Source: Phycomyces nitens (Eukaryota; Mucoromycota; Mucoromycetes; Mucorales; Phycomycetaceae). Taken from it: a DNA stretch of 64,000 bases. Below are positions 23,520 through 36,877 of the stretch, piece after piece; the first letter of the stretch is position 1, and each line of letters opens with the position of its first letter. The translations under genes and the position numbers were made by a program. Below the pieces are notes generated by a model. The model worked only from the letters and a program-made list of their open reading frames with translations, was not told the origin of the DNA and did not search any database. The stretch is from the NCBI GenBank assembly GCA_022702545.1, contig JAHRBC010000001.1, forward strand, positions 8,184,001 through 8,248,000. Direction: 5' to 3'.

Positions 23520-24857
23520 CTACTTTTTCTTTCCAAAAAAGTCAAATACATCCTTGTTGGTCTTTGGAGAGTGACCCATGGCCTTTTTGTAGCTGCGTAT
23601 ATCTGAAGACGTGGGTGATTCAGAACGAGATTGTTCCTGGAAAAATGCAGAAGGGTCAGGGCGATAATAATTGAACTCCACGCCAACCAGTGTGCGACAG
23701 AACTCGTGAATCATTGATTTTATCAGCTCATGGCGACGTCTTGAGGTCTGGCAAACACTCATGAATACTGGTGTGTCTGTATGAGGATCTGTATAAATAA
23801 GTGAATGTTGATCTTCAATATAATTAATGAGCTTCTTGACTGCAGAATCTCGGGACTCGTTATCATAGTTTGTCGTGAGTTCGCCTATAGGGTTGTTAGG
23901 ATACTATTGATTGACATTATTGAATAAACTTGCCACAATTTTCAGTCATCTCATCAAACACAGGGCTCTGTGAGAAGCGAAGAAAGCTAGACTCCAGCAG
24001 ACCATAGACTGCTCGTTTGGCTGCATCGAAACAGCCCGAGATCTCATTGTTCTCCAATGCGGTTGTCACGGCTCGCCTCACTCTGTCATCGAGATTGACC
24101 TCAAAATGACTGTTGTGGGTCAGATATGTGTTGTAAATGTGTTGGGCTGTGGTGAGCTGTTGTAAAGGAGAGCTATAGGTAAAGGACTCGTACTGTTCTA
24201 ATTCGATAAAGAAAAACTAGAATCATGCAAATTAGTACCTGTCCCCAATTTGTCACCACAATTTTCCACCACAATTTGCTACCACAATCTTACCAAATTC
24301 TCACTGCTGTACTCCTCCAGCAGATGATACAATAGATAGCAGAGCGGGACCTTTGATTCGAGCATTGCCTTGAGACCTTCTTTGCGAATCTCCTTTACGC
24401 AGATATCGTGGGGAGCCTGCTCACCAAAAAAGTAGTCGAGTTTCTTTGACGAGCGTGTGGTTCGTATCTTGTAGAGAGTATGGACGTCAAAGCTAGGCAG
24501 AGAACTGGTTGTGACCAGCATACTGGTAAGCGATGAGGACCGAGAGCGGGTCAGGATCTCTCTGGTGGCGCCATTTGCCTTTTGGTGGTTGTCTATTTCT
24601 TGGATATAGGCGGTCGTGCTGTCGGATAACAGGGCCGGTGTGTGCTTCATTGAGGTAGCCATGGTAGGTCTGCAAGGAGAGCGTGGGGTGTCGTGGTGTT
24701 CGGGGACCAGTGAAGATCTACGGGACTTGTTGATTGACTTGGGTGTGCGTGGAAAGAGGAGGTCGTCCCCAAGAGCAGTAGCAGCAGCATTGATATTTAT
24801 ATAAGATGGTCGACGCTTGGTAAGGGAAGTCAATGTGTTGGAACGATCTCTGGGCAT
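23520..24857 (-). CDS. RGS-domain protein (regulator of G-protein signalling)
   Basis: Three exons (24294-24857, 23934-24216, 23520-23884) give 403 residues. The N-terminal about 130 residues are Ser/Arg-rich and probably disordered. From about residue 157 an RGS fold is read: KLDYFFGEQAPHDICVKEI, PLCYLLYHLLEEYSSENLFF, FIELEQYESF, QHIYNTYLTHNSHFEVNL, AAKRAVYGLLESSFLRF. The hallmark SSENLFFFIELEQY is formed exactly across the first splice. RGS proteins speed GTP hydrolysis on G-alpha subunits at the plasma membrane. The tail ends MGHSPKTNKDVFDFFGKKK. Intron 2 has two in-frame donor choices 3 nt apart: a GT donor (gtggca) or a better-consensus GC donor (gcaagt). They differ by one Gly. The ATG at 24857 is the first Met followed by family-like sequence; an upstream Leu/Phe-rich extension of the same frame was rejected. 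Confidence 0.88.
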
Positions 24858-25119
24858 TTTTGTGATAAAATAAAATAATAGTATTTTTTTTGGGAAGAAG
24901 AGACGGGCAATAAAGCTCAAATCAAGGGCGAGAAATAGCAAACAGCTAACAATGGTTTCAATAGCCAAACGGATGACCAACCTGAAATTAAAGAATATAG
25001 GACCAATGAAAAATATATATATAATGTAATAACAGTGGAGATCGATTCTCAACATGAGCTCCATTGACCAATCATTGGCTCCATTCTTTATTAAACTCGA
25101 ACAATGGCGATCAAAACTG

Positions 25120-25835
25120 CTAAGATGATCCAGCATTCTTTTTAATAAGCTTCACAAGCCCAGTCAAAAAGGGGTCTGCATTCATCACATCTCTTTCCAG
25201 GGCAAATGTCTTGCCCTTTGCCTGCCACACCACAGCAGTTGGTGTGCTCTTGTCGGTAAGATCGGACAGGCGGACCGTCTGTTCTCGAACCAACCCCATC
25301 AAGCCAACCTTTTCGAGCCCAACCCATTTGTCTTTAATCTCCTGGGGCTTCTTGCGTTGCTTCTCAACCGTCTTGACATCATCATGGACTATCATTCGGG
25401 TCACATAGTCCTTTGTGTACCAGTGGACAAACCCAATAGGAGTAACGGCAGAAACGCCAGCTAGATACTTCACATTAGAAATCAATACTTTTGTGTCAAT
25501 TAATCTTACCCAATACCACACTCATTATCGGTGCCTCTCCTGTGCTCAATAGTGCAGGCACAGCACAAATGCCACAGATTCCAAACAGAGAGGCTGTGGT
25601 CTTGTAGCGCCGAATGGTCTCGGTAAAAGGACCTATTTTGGTCAAGACTTGGTACTTTATCTATAGAGAACTCACCAATATAGACCAGAGTCCTGTTGAT
25701 ATTGGCAAAAGTGTCACCAGCCGGTTCAACAAGCTTATTTGGCGTAAATGGCCCGCTAGTTTTGTTTGGTAGAGTAGAATAGTGCTGGACTCTTGGGATG
25801 GCCAACCTGCCGAGACATCTGTTGATCGGTGACAT
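25120..25835 (-). CDS. TMEM70-like mitochondrial inner-membrane protein
   Basis: Three exons (25676-25835, 25510-25632, 25120-25460) give 207 residues. The N-terminus (MSPINRCLGRLAIPRVQHYS) is Arg-rich without acids and fits a mitochondrial presequence. LVYIGPFTETIRRYKTTASL precedes a hydrophobic hairpin (FGICGICAVPALLS, then VLGAGVSAVTPIGFVHWYTK). The C-terminal matrix part includes DKWVGLEKVGLMGLVREQTV. This layout (two close TM segments preceded by GP-x(7)-K and ending HW-x-x-x-YV) is the TMEM70/TMEM186/TMEM223 pattern. The human protein TMEM70 assists assembly of the ATP synthase c-ring and complex I. The exact subfamily is an inference. Confidence 0.75.
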
Positions 25836-26988
25836 TGGACACTTTGAATCTCACAACTGCTTCAGGGACTCCAGGCTTCACAATTCCTCCAAGCCACCCG
25901 ATGCACTGGGCCGTGTCGGAGAAAATGGCTGGAGTGAGTGTGTCAGCGGGCCAATGATCAAATTAGGCACTGGAAAGACGATCTGGCTACCCGTGAAGGC
26001 AAGCTACCCTTCACCGCAATATAATTCTGGCAGACTCATGCTAATAATGGCCTTTACTTGACATAAGCCATATTTCTTTTTTTGGAAAGTGATAATGGCC
26101 AGATTGGCAGGAAGCCACAAGGTGTGTCAATTGGGTGTTGTTCTTGCTTATTTCCGCGATTATTGTTGGTGGATAAACCATTTGCAGCCAAGAAAGATTA
26201 TGGCAATTTATGGCTTGCAGATCGTTTTTTTCTTCTTCTTCTTTTCTGTAAAACTATAGAAAAACTCAGAGATTATATAATAATGCTTATATTTATATAT
26301 ATATATTTAATAATGTGACAGATGAGAATTAATGGTGATTTATATATAAGAAATAGGGTTGTTTTATATTCCCTTTCAAGCAGCCCTAATATAGGCCCTG
26401 GTCCATTGCTTAATGTCAAATTCAATGTAATTTAACCCTTTCACATGCTGAAATTGCATTATACAACAATCGGCTAAATTTCATACAAAATGCTGATATC
26501 TCTTCTATATTTAAAAATAAATAAATAAATATATCATTATCATTATCATTTTTTTTAAATTATAAATGCGTGTTACCTTGACATATGACCAAGCCTTCTT
26601 TGGAATGCATGATTATTCAAACACTATCAACAATTGCAACAGATTTCCAATATTTTATCATATATAAATATATAATTATAATTATAATTATAATTATTTA
26701 TTTTGTGATTATAAATGGCGTACAAGTCAATTACAAGCACAAACTGTCATGTTAAATGACTTGTGAATTGCCTGACATTTTATGATCAGCGCAAATCTAA
26801 GAATATGGCGCAATATCTGCCTGATTCACAATTGCCTTCCATTGCACCTCAAACTATATATACATAATTTTTCTCTTGGTTCATGCGGCCCCAAATGGAA
26901 ATTGTATTTTCTCATCTGACTTTAGATTATTTTATATCAATATACTTGAAACCATGGATCCTTTTATTGTTTACCAAACTCATCTTCA
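25836..26988. other. Divergent intergenic region, TMEM70-like / DUF202
   Basis: The first about 225 bp (25836-26060) are clearly more GC-rich than other spacers and hold short open frames on the minus strand. The rest is AT-rich, with (ATTATA)n at about 26672-26698. It should contain promoters for both flanking genes. No confident gene is found. Confidence 0.4.
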
Positions 26989-27498
26989 ATGGAGTCTAAT
27001 GCTCATAAAGCCTTTACGGTATGTAATGACGAAAAGTGCTCTTCGACCTTCAAGTACCTTGATCCATCTATCCACACATTTATCGACGGCCCTGATCCCA
27101 GAGATCATTTTGCCAATGAGCGGAATCTATTAACATGGATGCGCACAGGCATGACAATGTCCTTGCTGGGTAAGCACATCTAGCCCTCGCCAGTCTATTT
27201 ACTAGTATCGACAGGATTCATCACTCTTCTCGATGTGTCTGCAAAGGATTTTGCCCCGTCCTATTCATTTCCCTGGACAGAGCAAGTAAACGCTCCCCAG
27301 ACCAATATTGTGGCCTACATTTTTGTTGCTCTAGGGATCCTGAGCATATGTGTGGCATTTGTAACTTATTTCCAGAACCAGAGCCGCATTGTGAACCGAT
27401 TGCTCCATGTGGGCCATGGCTGGGCTGGCTACATGATGATCTTGATGATTATGCTATTTGCCTGTTGTGTAATGTCACTTGCTTTGAGTCAAGAGTAG
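26989..27498 (+). CDS. DUF202 three-helix membrane protein
   Basis: Two exons (26989-27169, 27215-27498) give 154 residues. The DUF202 signature is DPRDHFANERNLLTWMRTGM, immediately followed by three predicted membrane segments: SLLGFITLLDV (interrupted by the intron), NIVAYIFVALGILSICVAFV and GYMMILMIMLFACCVMSLAL. NQSRIVNRLLHVGHGW lies between TM2 and TM3. The same domain occurs in bacterial YidH-type proteins and in the Vtc1 subunit of the vacuolar polyphosphate polymerase. This protein lacks other VTC features, so only the domain-level call is safe. It is convergent with the TPR gene, 47 bp apart. Confidence 0.87.
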
Positions 27499-27545
27499 CA
27501 AGGATACAATAGTAACTCGATTTATTATATCTATTAAATAAACCA

Positions 27546-28257
27546 TCAAGCAAACATCTTGCGGTAGATGGCTTTTTCTTTAACCTCTGCATTCTGCTCA
27601 TCATGCTCAAGACGAGCAATCTCGTGTTTCACAAGAGGATCTAGTGTCCAGAAAAGTGAGTTGATAGAGGTTATATTGGATCCCTATACTTTTACTTACC
27701 GTCTGGGTTGATCTGTAATGCCTGATTCAGCAAGGGCTTGGCCTTGTCACCCTTTCCTTGGCGCAGATATCCTTGTCCTAGCCTAAAGGTAGCTTTTGCG
27801 TTTTTGCCATCCAGCTCAAGTGCCTATTGTTATTTGGTCAACAGAAAGATCTTTAGAGTCAAAGGCTTACCTTTGTTGCATAGTGAATCACTCGGTCCCA
27901 CTTGTCTTGCTTGGAAAAGACGGCTACAATACACAATCGTTTAGTAAGCCTACTATATATTCATACGGTTACGTACTGGACATGTTATTGTAAACCATTA
28001 CAAGCTGCTCATTGGATTTCTCTTTGAATGTTTCCATTTCCCTGTTGCCGCCAACAGTACGGAGATGCAGAATGGCGTCGTAGTAATTTCCCAATGCTGC
28101 GTGTTTTTTTTTTGAATGATTAAATGATGAATCTGTTTTGAATAATGTTACCTTCTGTGTAATTGCCTTGCTTGAATGACGCATTGCCCTTGAGGCGATA
28201 TTCAATGCCCTTTTCAAACGTCTCTTCAGATTCAATCGAGCCTTTATTCAAAGTCAT
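27546..28257 (-). CDS. TPR-domain protein (TTC9/immunophilin-type TPR)
   Basis: Five exons (28152-28257, 27977-28096, 27871-27923, 27700-27823, 27546-27640) give 165 residues. Three TPR-like helix pairs are visible: GIEYRLKGNASFKQGNYTEA, NNMSTVFSKQDKWDRVIHYA-TKALELD, and NAKATFRLGQGYLRQGKGDK-AKPLLNQALQINPD. The last ends DPLVKHEIARLEHDEQ and EKEKAIYRKMFA-type sequence (KEKAIYRKMFA). The order TPR1, a spacer, TPR2-TPR3 and a terminal charged helix ending in Met-Phe resembles the C-terminal TPR module of FKBP immunophilins and TTC9, which bind Hsp90. No isomerase domain is encoded. Confidence 0.8.
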
Positions 28258-29596
28258 TATTTAACGAAAACACACACACACAAAAAGAGAGAAAGAAAGA
28301 AAGAAAGAAATAAAGAAAGAAATAAAACAAATAAGCTATAAATGATTTTTGAATTCAAAGCCTATTGTGCTAAGCAGGAACACAAAACTTAATTCTTGTC
28401 AAAAAGATGTACATTATCTTTTTTTTGTAAGTTCATACCGAGCAGAAAGACAAGTAGTTTGGTATTATTTTAAATAAAGACAAATGTATATATACTGCTA
28501 TAGCGTGTATATAACACAACGCGTAGACCAGAGATTGAGTGGGCATTCATTAGAGCTGTAGTGATTGTGGGTTCTTTTTTGGGGGGAGTAGGATAATAGT
28601 TGACAATTGAGCTGGGAAAGAGCTCTACCATTAAAGTGCTGCTCCAAGAGCCAAGCTAGAGTGCCAAAACTTGTCAAACGAACGGTATTGAAATGGATAG
28701 TAAATCGACACACCATAAAGCGAGTCACGAAATTAAGCATTAATCAACTGCAAGACTTTGATTGTCAATCACTTCTTTAATCTTTAAATCAGAATTCTCT
28801 CTCGACATACCAGCATAGTTGTATCTTTCTTTCAGTGATTTAAGAACATGGAAAACCAGAAACAAATTCTGTAATTTCAATCTCATTTTAACGAGATGCC
28901 CACAATAAATATGAGGTCTGTCTCCTTACAATCAAAATAAATTACGCATTACAATCAACATATTTAGAATCAAGTTATGAACCGTCTTATTGTTTGTTTT
29001 TTTGAAAGAGACTTTGTTAACAAGCAAATTACCAACTCAAAGTCCTTTAAGAATACAAGATCAATTCATATAGTCCGTGACTTGCTTTTCGATGTGTCGA
29101 CTTTGAAGGTATCCCATTTTCATTGACTAGCGCCAATAATTACTGGAAACACTGTAAAGTCATTTTAATTATAATCCTAATAGAATGTCCTGGTATTTGA
29201 CATGCTACAAAAGAGAGAGAAGCCAGCTATTTGCAGATACTTTTGAGACCTGGACTCTAAGCAGGATAAGCATGTCTTCAAGACCATATTTGCCAATAAT
29301 AGCCAATCTAGGCTGCTAATTCTCTGGGTATATGTATCCTGTCTTGCCATGTATGCCTATAAATCCATAATTAAATCTGTTTCCAGATATCCGGTAAGGA
29401 TCCCATTTCCAATCTAATTTTTTCTTTCTTTTGGGTCTGGAGGTCAATTCAACCCAAAAGGGTGTTCATGCCAACCAAAAAAAAAACCAAGTCATCGACG
29501 TCACCCTCGCTTACGTTTTTGGACCTACTGAACCTTTTTGACGCGTAATTCTGCAGGTATTCCCTTTTTTATCTTGTACTTGCTCATTCTCTAGCA
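28258..29596. other. Divergent intergenic region, TPR gene / RPT3
   Basis: 1.3 kb between divergent genes. It starts with a purine microsatellite, (CA)n then (GAAA)n, at about 28266-28326. A perfect 9-bp stem (29429-29437 pairing with 29453-29461, 15-nt loop) lies 135 bp before the RPT3 ATG. The canonical yeast PACE element GGTGGCAAA was looked for and not seen. No gene is found. Confidence 0.45.
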
Positions 29597-31012
<1,416 letters not shown>

Positions 31013-32164
31013 AAAGTTTTGCTTTTATCTCCTGGTTTTACTTTTCAGCATTAAACTTTGTTGCAAAAGGGTTTACCATTCAATATAAAAATAGTTAAAA
31101 AACATGTTTTATCTAGGGGTACATTAATGACATGGTTTCCCAGAGCAGAATACAAGCCAAATGGTCAATGAAATGCGATTAAAGTTGGATTTATTTTTAT
31201 TTTATTTAAACATTGGTCTTGATACTCGCAAGATATATAGGGTTTGTATTGGCATATTCAGGAGCAACAATAGTTAATTAAAGACACACACAAAAAACAA
31301 TCTTGCGTTTAATGGCAAGGTTAGCAATCTTTTCTTTTTGAGAGAAAGAGAGAAAGAGAGAGATTTGGCGTATAAAAAGAGGTGTAAAGTTAATATATTT
31401 TCAAACACCGATTGAGATTTTGGCGTTTAGTAAGCAAATGCATGAATTTATACGATACTTTACCTGTGTAGGATAGTAATCTTTATACCAAGATATATAT
31501 ATATATATATGCTATTATGTGCATTATCTACATCCTGACTCGAAAAATACAAGGTGCCTTTAAACAAGTGTCTTTAATCCTTTTTTTTTCTTTATTTTCC
31601 ATGCATTCCTTTTAGGAATACAGTCAAAAGCATATATACTCCAAGTAGGACATTGAATTGCTCGACTGCTGCAACTGTGCTGGCTGCTCAACACAATAAA
31701 AATCCATGTTTGTATCATCTTTACATGTATTTTTACCATTCAAGCAAGTAAATATCAATAAAGAGGTCAATGAATTATATCCTCGGCCTTAATTATAAGA
31801 CAGTCATAAATCCACAAATTGTCTGCCCTGGACTGAAAAGCACAAGTATCTTTCAAGGTTTTCTGATCCACATGCAAAACCGCCTTGGTCTATAACTACT
31901 AATTTCACAAAGTAATGGCCATTACTTTTTGCCTCTTGAGCAGCCCGACTTTTCTTTTCTGTTTTTAATCTTTGACTTTAATATACAGCTATCGTTGCTC
32001 TTGATTCACAAACTCTTTTCTTTAAAAAAAAACTTTTCACTTTTGGTGCAAAATACAATATTTAAAACGGTTGTATGATTATGGTACAGAAATAAGGCAA
32101 GAAGGAATGGAATGTAATGTGATATAATAGAAATAGAAATAAAAATCAATGAGGATGGACCATT
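31013..32164. other. Convergent 3' intergenic region
   Basis: 1.15 kb between the 3' ends of RPT3 and the deacetylase. It has a (GA)-rich run near 31342-31363 and a TA tract near 31495-31510. No coding or RNA feature is recognised. Confidence 0.5.
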
Positions 32165-33807
32165 TTAAACATCAAGCTCCATTCCATTCTCTTTTTGCCA
32201 GCTTGAATCCTTGGCTTCTCCTTCATTGTCATTGTCGTCTTCATACCACTCTCCTTCTACAATCACTCGGCCACCTGATCGTCGTCTATCTTTCCCGGCT
32301 TCAGAATCGTCCTCGGCATCCTGAATTTCTTCCTCACCGTCCAAGAAGCCTTGGATATCCGGAGGAATTTCTTGCATTTGAATGCTAGGTGCTGCATCGA
32401 GATACCGAAGCTGCTCCATAACACGTTCACGCACTTTGAGGAGATACTGGCGGTCATTTTGATTTTCGACACGTCCAGAGAGATGAGGATGAAGTTTATA
32501 ATCTGGTCTAAAGAAATCGCTGTATTCATTAGGAGGAAGGTTGTTTGATAGCTCAGTGTCGACTAGGATCGATGTCTCGTATGTCCAGCATCGCGCGACA
32601 TTGCGAACCGTATATCCACCACCACCAACAACCAGTAGTGGAAGTTTGAATTCCTTGATGATCTGAACACATCTTCCATGAGCCTCAATACTCAAATTGA
32701 AACAGCCCAATCGATCACAGCCAAGTGAATCCGCACCACATTGGAGTACAATAGCCGATGGCTGGAATGTACCCATTACTGCGTCAATTACTTCCTTGAA
32801 TAACCACACATACGCATCGTCGTCAATGCCATCTCGCAAGGGCACATTTACTGCATAATATTTTCCAAGTGAAGATCCAATTTCGTCAATATGGCCAGTA
32901 CCAGGGAAGAAATCACCATTGTATTTATGAAAAGACACGGTCATTACACGATCTGTCAGGTAAAACGCTTCCTGGACACCGTCTCCGTGATGAATATCAA
33001 TATCTACATACAGCACACGAGGAAAATATCTATAATTATCATATATATATATATAAATATTAAATACACTGACAGAATTCATCTAGTATCAACACTAGAC
33101 TATTTAATAATCATTACCTAAGGAGCTCAAGGGTACCAAGAACAATGTCATTTACATAGCAGAATCCACTGGCTTCGCATTTCTTTGCATGGTGAAGTCC
33201 TCCGGACCAATTGATACAGATATCTGCGCCATTGGCAATCAATTTTCGCGAGGCTTCAATAGTTGCTCCTGCATATCGTTGGCAAAAGTCATAGATTCCA
33301 TCAAAGATTGGACAATCATCTCCTACGTTGAATCGCTGAAAGAGAGATTCAAATTGTTCTGCATTGTCTGGCGTCACTCTACAGAATTGTTTTTTTTATT
33401 AACTTGTGAGCAATAGTAGGATTCCAAACCTACCTCTTGAGAAAGTCTACGTAATCTTCGGAATGGAATTCCAGGATTTCAGTGTCGGTTGCTCGTCTTG
33501 GTTGAAAGATCTCCATTTTTTTATGTAAGTCGTATTTAAGTACAAGGTGATTTGTTAACGTCAGACGATGAGGTTTCATGGGATGGCGTTCCTGAGATGT
33601 GGGTTAGTGATCTAGAAAAAGGTGAATGTGGCTTACTCCATAATGGTAGTTCCCAACTCCTTCATCGTGAAAGTATGCAACTCTGGTCTTGTTGTGGGAT
33701 GCAAGGCGTACGGAGCTGGGTGCCATGTACTTTTGCTTCTGGGTAGAACGATGGTCTTCAGAGTATGTGGCTACCACATCGTCGTCATTATAGCTTCGGC
33801 GAGGCAT
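32165..33807 (-). CDS. HOS2: Class I histone deacetylase, HDAC3/Hos2 type
   Basis: Zn-dependent lysine deacetylase of Set3/SMRT-type complexes. Four exons (33637-33807, 33434-33591, 33118-33378, 32165-33029) give 484 residues. After a Ser/Tyr-rich 45-residue lead, the fold starts [15 protein letters not shown]. Catalytic landmarks are intact: [12 protein letters not shown] (His pair), [12 protein letters not shown], the zinc-binding [28 protein letters not shown] and [14 protein letters not shown]. The tract [20 protein letters not shown] and the [14 protein letters not shown] context favour HDAC3/Hos2 over Rpd3. The tail is acidic ([16 protein letters not shown]). One oddity: the usual YG-x-G-HPMKP reads YGERHPMKP here, at the exon 1-2 junction, so the conserved second Gly is Arg. 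Confidence 0.94.
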
Positions 33808-34109
33808 GACAAGTGGGTCCAAACCAAAGAAAAGAAGGCTACAAAAAAAATGTTGCTGAGAGCTGTAATGGAATGCAAAAAAGTGGATGATTCACGTGAC
33901 CTTTGTAGAAAGTATTAAATGTAGATTGGTTTAATTTAATTTACAAGGTTTGATGAAGCCAACAGTAGGAAAGCATATAGGTATTATAATAATAATAATA
34001 ACAATAATAATAATAACAATAGTAATAAAAAGGGGAGGATATAGTGCAGATGGTGTCTAAGATAATCTAGTGATTGCAACAGTTTTCTTTTTTTTCTTTT
34101 TTGGTGGTT
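33808..34109. other. Short spacer with AAT repeats
   Basis: Promoter of the deacetylase and 3' flank of the antiporter. It has an (ATA/ACA)n imperfect run at about 33985-34024. Nothing else is seen. Confidence 0.5.
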
Positions 34110-36877
34110 CTATGGAAAGGAAGACTTATCAAGAGGATGAATTGGAGTCGAATGTTCAATAACCTCGATAGTCTTGATGGTCTTTTGGATCCAGTCTGGG
34201 TCATCCTTGTCAATGGCCACCAAAGAAGAATTGTCAGCGACCTGTGGTATGCGGCTTTCTTGGTCCCAGATTTCTAGCTGGGCATGGGTATAGAGTCCTG
34301 TCGGCTTATCGGTGCCAGACAAGGGGTTATCGTCGGTAGTTGGGCCTGCTTCAAAATCGATTCTATTCTCATTATCATCGTCAGCCTTCATACTGCATTC
34401 ACCAGGCGCCTTGTGTTTACGGAACATGGAGAACAGGCCATAGCTGTTGTGTGGAGGATCATTGGGGACGTCCAGCAGTTCCTTCTTTTCTTTTGGCTTG
34501 AGGGTCGAGCGAGGCTTCTTGAGGCTGGGGTCTGTCTTTTCGATGACAGGGGCTCCTATTCGGGGGTTGACAGGCTCTAGGAAGCGAATGGTCTGGCTGC
34601 CGAGGGTTGCCGAACTTCCAGGGTGCTGTAGATATAGACCAGAGTGGGGTATGATCGAGTCAGCCACTCTATTCTCATGGTCGATATCCAGACCATTGTA
34701 AGATTTTGCGTCATCCTCTCGCCCAAAAGGAGCACCTGGACGGCTATCATGCATATTGATCAAGAAGCCTGGGCCTGTATTGTGGTCCGCAAGCGACACA
34801 ATTCCCATCACGCCCTCTTCCTTGCCTCGACACTCGTGCTGGATGGTGTTGAAAAGGGTATTGCGTTGTAATTCGGTCATGGGCCCATCAATGTCTCGAC
34901 TTAGTCTACCGCGTCGACCCTCTTCACTTCGCCGGAGATTACCTGGATGAGACTGCTGGTACTTTGGGATATTGGCGTTTACACTGCTGGTGATGCTCGA
35001 GATCGAAAGTGTACGTGTCTGGATGCTCTTGCCGAGTTTAAACAGCGGGATTGTCGTGCCATGGACTACAACTGAAGACAGGACAATAAAGAGCACGATG
35101 GGATTGATGACCTTGACGGATATAGGCTCTTCTTGATCTGTGTAGACCTTCATCAGCTCCTCCTTTGCAATCTTGGACAAGAACACGGCCCCGACTCCCA
35201 TGGGCCCAAACCAGCCCGTGAAAACAGCCTCTTGGTAAGTTTTCATGGCCGGCATAACTGGCTTGAGCAAGACAACGATTGGAAGGCGGCGAAAAAGCAA
35301 GATTAGGATAGCCATGGCCACCAGTCGCCATGCGGATAGGCCCAGTTCGGCATTGCCAAAATCAGACCAAGGCTAGAAGCAGCAAAAAAAAAAGACAGGC
35401 ATACAGGACAATATGCCGTTTATCTAGAGGTCAGCACTCTAGTTCATTGTGCAGCCTAGTACTTACGATAATGGCACCAATATAAACAAATATTGCGAGG
35501 TTAAGCATCATGTCAATTACATCCTGGAAATGGGCTTCTTCCGTTTCCTGTCTGAACCAGTCGTCCCATGAAAATGCATTTCCAGCAACAAAGCAGGCCA
35601 GGACATCATCACTTCCGGAGAATCCTGTCATGCTCATAAGAAAGAGCTAATCGGATGTCAGACCGTCTATACGGATGCAACGTTACACATTACTTACAGC
35701 CAGTGCAATAGCAAACGACAGGAAAGAAGGCTTATCGATGAGATGGCTAAAGACAGTCGATTAAAGACCCAAAGAGCAATCTGGACCACTTACTTTCTCT
35801 CGGACCATTGCAATGCTTTGCGTGCGGCCCAGCCGACAATGACGCCAATGACACACGAGAGGGCAATCTGGAAGAGACACGTTTCATAAATCCATTTTCC
35901 AACTGCCTGGCCGACATCATCTTCACCAATAATGAAGATGGCCAGAAAGAGAAAAGGGAATCCCATGCCGTCGTTTGCACCACTAGAGGTACTTTAATGT
36001 CGACAATCAGGATGTTCAGCCGTCATGAGCTCACCTTTCTGCAGACAATGCATTGCGGATGTGCGAAGGGACATGCTTCTCCGCAAACCGTCCCTTGACG
36101 ACTGAATTTGCCAAGATCTTTGGCAAAGCGATGTGAGCTGATAAGAAATTCCTACAGAGTTTGCATATCTAGCTATACTTACGGGATCAGTGGGGCAAAT
36201 ACAGGCAGATATGACAAGCGCCTCTATCTACAAAAAAAAAAGAGAGACTTAGTAATACTAAACCAAGCTCTCTAGACTTACATAGTTAATTGTTGGGACC
36301 ATCCACCAGATAATGAGTCCACTGACCATCCACATCACAATCATTACAGGGAGAAGTAAGATGATCATCGTCTTCCAATCTTTTTTCATGTAGTGTCTTT
36401 AGATAAGGTGGTTAAAGAGGTAGGACATTATGCATTCTGCCATTTAAATATAATTAAATATATATATATAATATGATACGTTACTTTGGTAGTTCAATTC
36501 CTACAGCCATGACCTATAATAGTAGATGTAGAATGAGAGTATGAGTGTTTGTCAGTCTCAGGAGGCCAAGCGATTTACTTGGATGGCTATAATGCACCGA
36601 GTGAGTTGCTTGGTGATCTCATCGTTTTCTCTCCAGCTATAAGGGTTGATTCCATTTGCCACCAATGGTCCTGCTATGATGCCTACTATGACTGCAACGA
36701 CTAGAAATATTGGGGTGAGGTCGGTTGCTGATCTGATTTCCACTTACGTGCTTCAGAGAGAAACAGCCGTTCTTTCAGGAACATGGATACATAGCCAAAG
36801 AAGATGATGAAGCCGCTTAGGATGGCGATCGCCACGGAAAATGTCGTGAATTCGCCGGGTATAAGGTCGACGGACAT
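34110..36877 (-). CDS. NHA1: Na+/H+ antiporter, fungal NHA/Sod2 family (CPA1)
   Basis: Plasma-membrane cation/proton exchanger. Ten exons (36748-36877, 36579-36700, 36485-36513, 36282-36396, 36183-36227, 36035-36117, 35794-35982, 35698-35746, 35467-35646, 34110-35372) give 734 residues. About 12 hydrophobic segments span residues 12-410. The cation-site region reads VISACICPTDPILANSVVKG and is followed by SGANDGMGFPFLFLAIFIIG (Asn-Asp). WFGPMGVGAVFLSKIA matches the conserved late-TM Gly-rich segment. The last about 290 residues are hydrophilic, as in fungal NHA proteins. Several exons are tiny (29, 45, 49 nt), yet each join restores a family motif (for example CPTDP|ILANS), so the model is well constrained. 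The substrate (Na+ versus K+) cannot be read from sequence. Confidence 0.93.

Noticed and set aside
24858..25136. Upstream extension of the RGS frame
   Set aside because: Leu/Phe-rich translation of AT-rich spacer; it overlaps the 3' end of the TMEM70-like gene and looks non-coding.
28498..28740. 80-codon minus-strand frame between the TPR gene and RPT3
   Set aside because: Odd composition (many Cys, His, Asn, Ser), no known motif, no splice partners.
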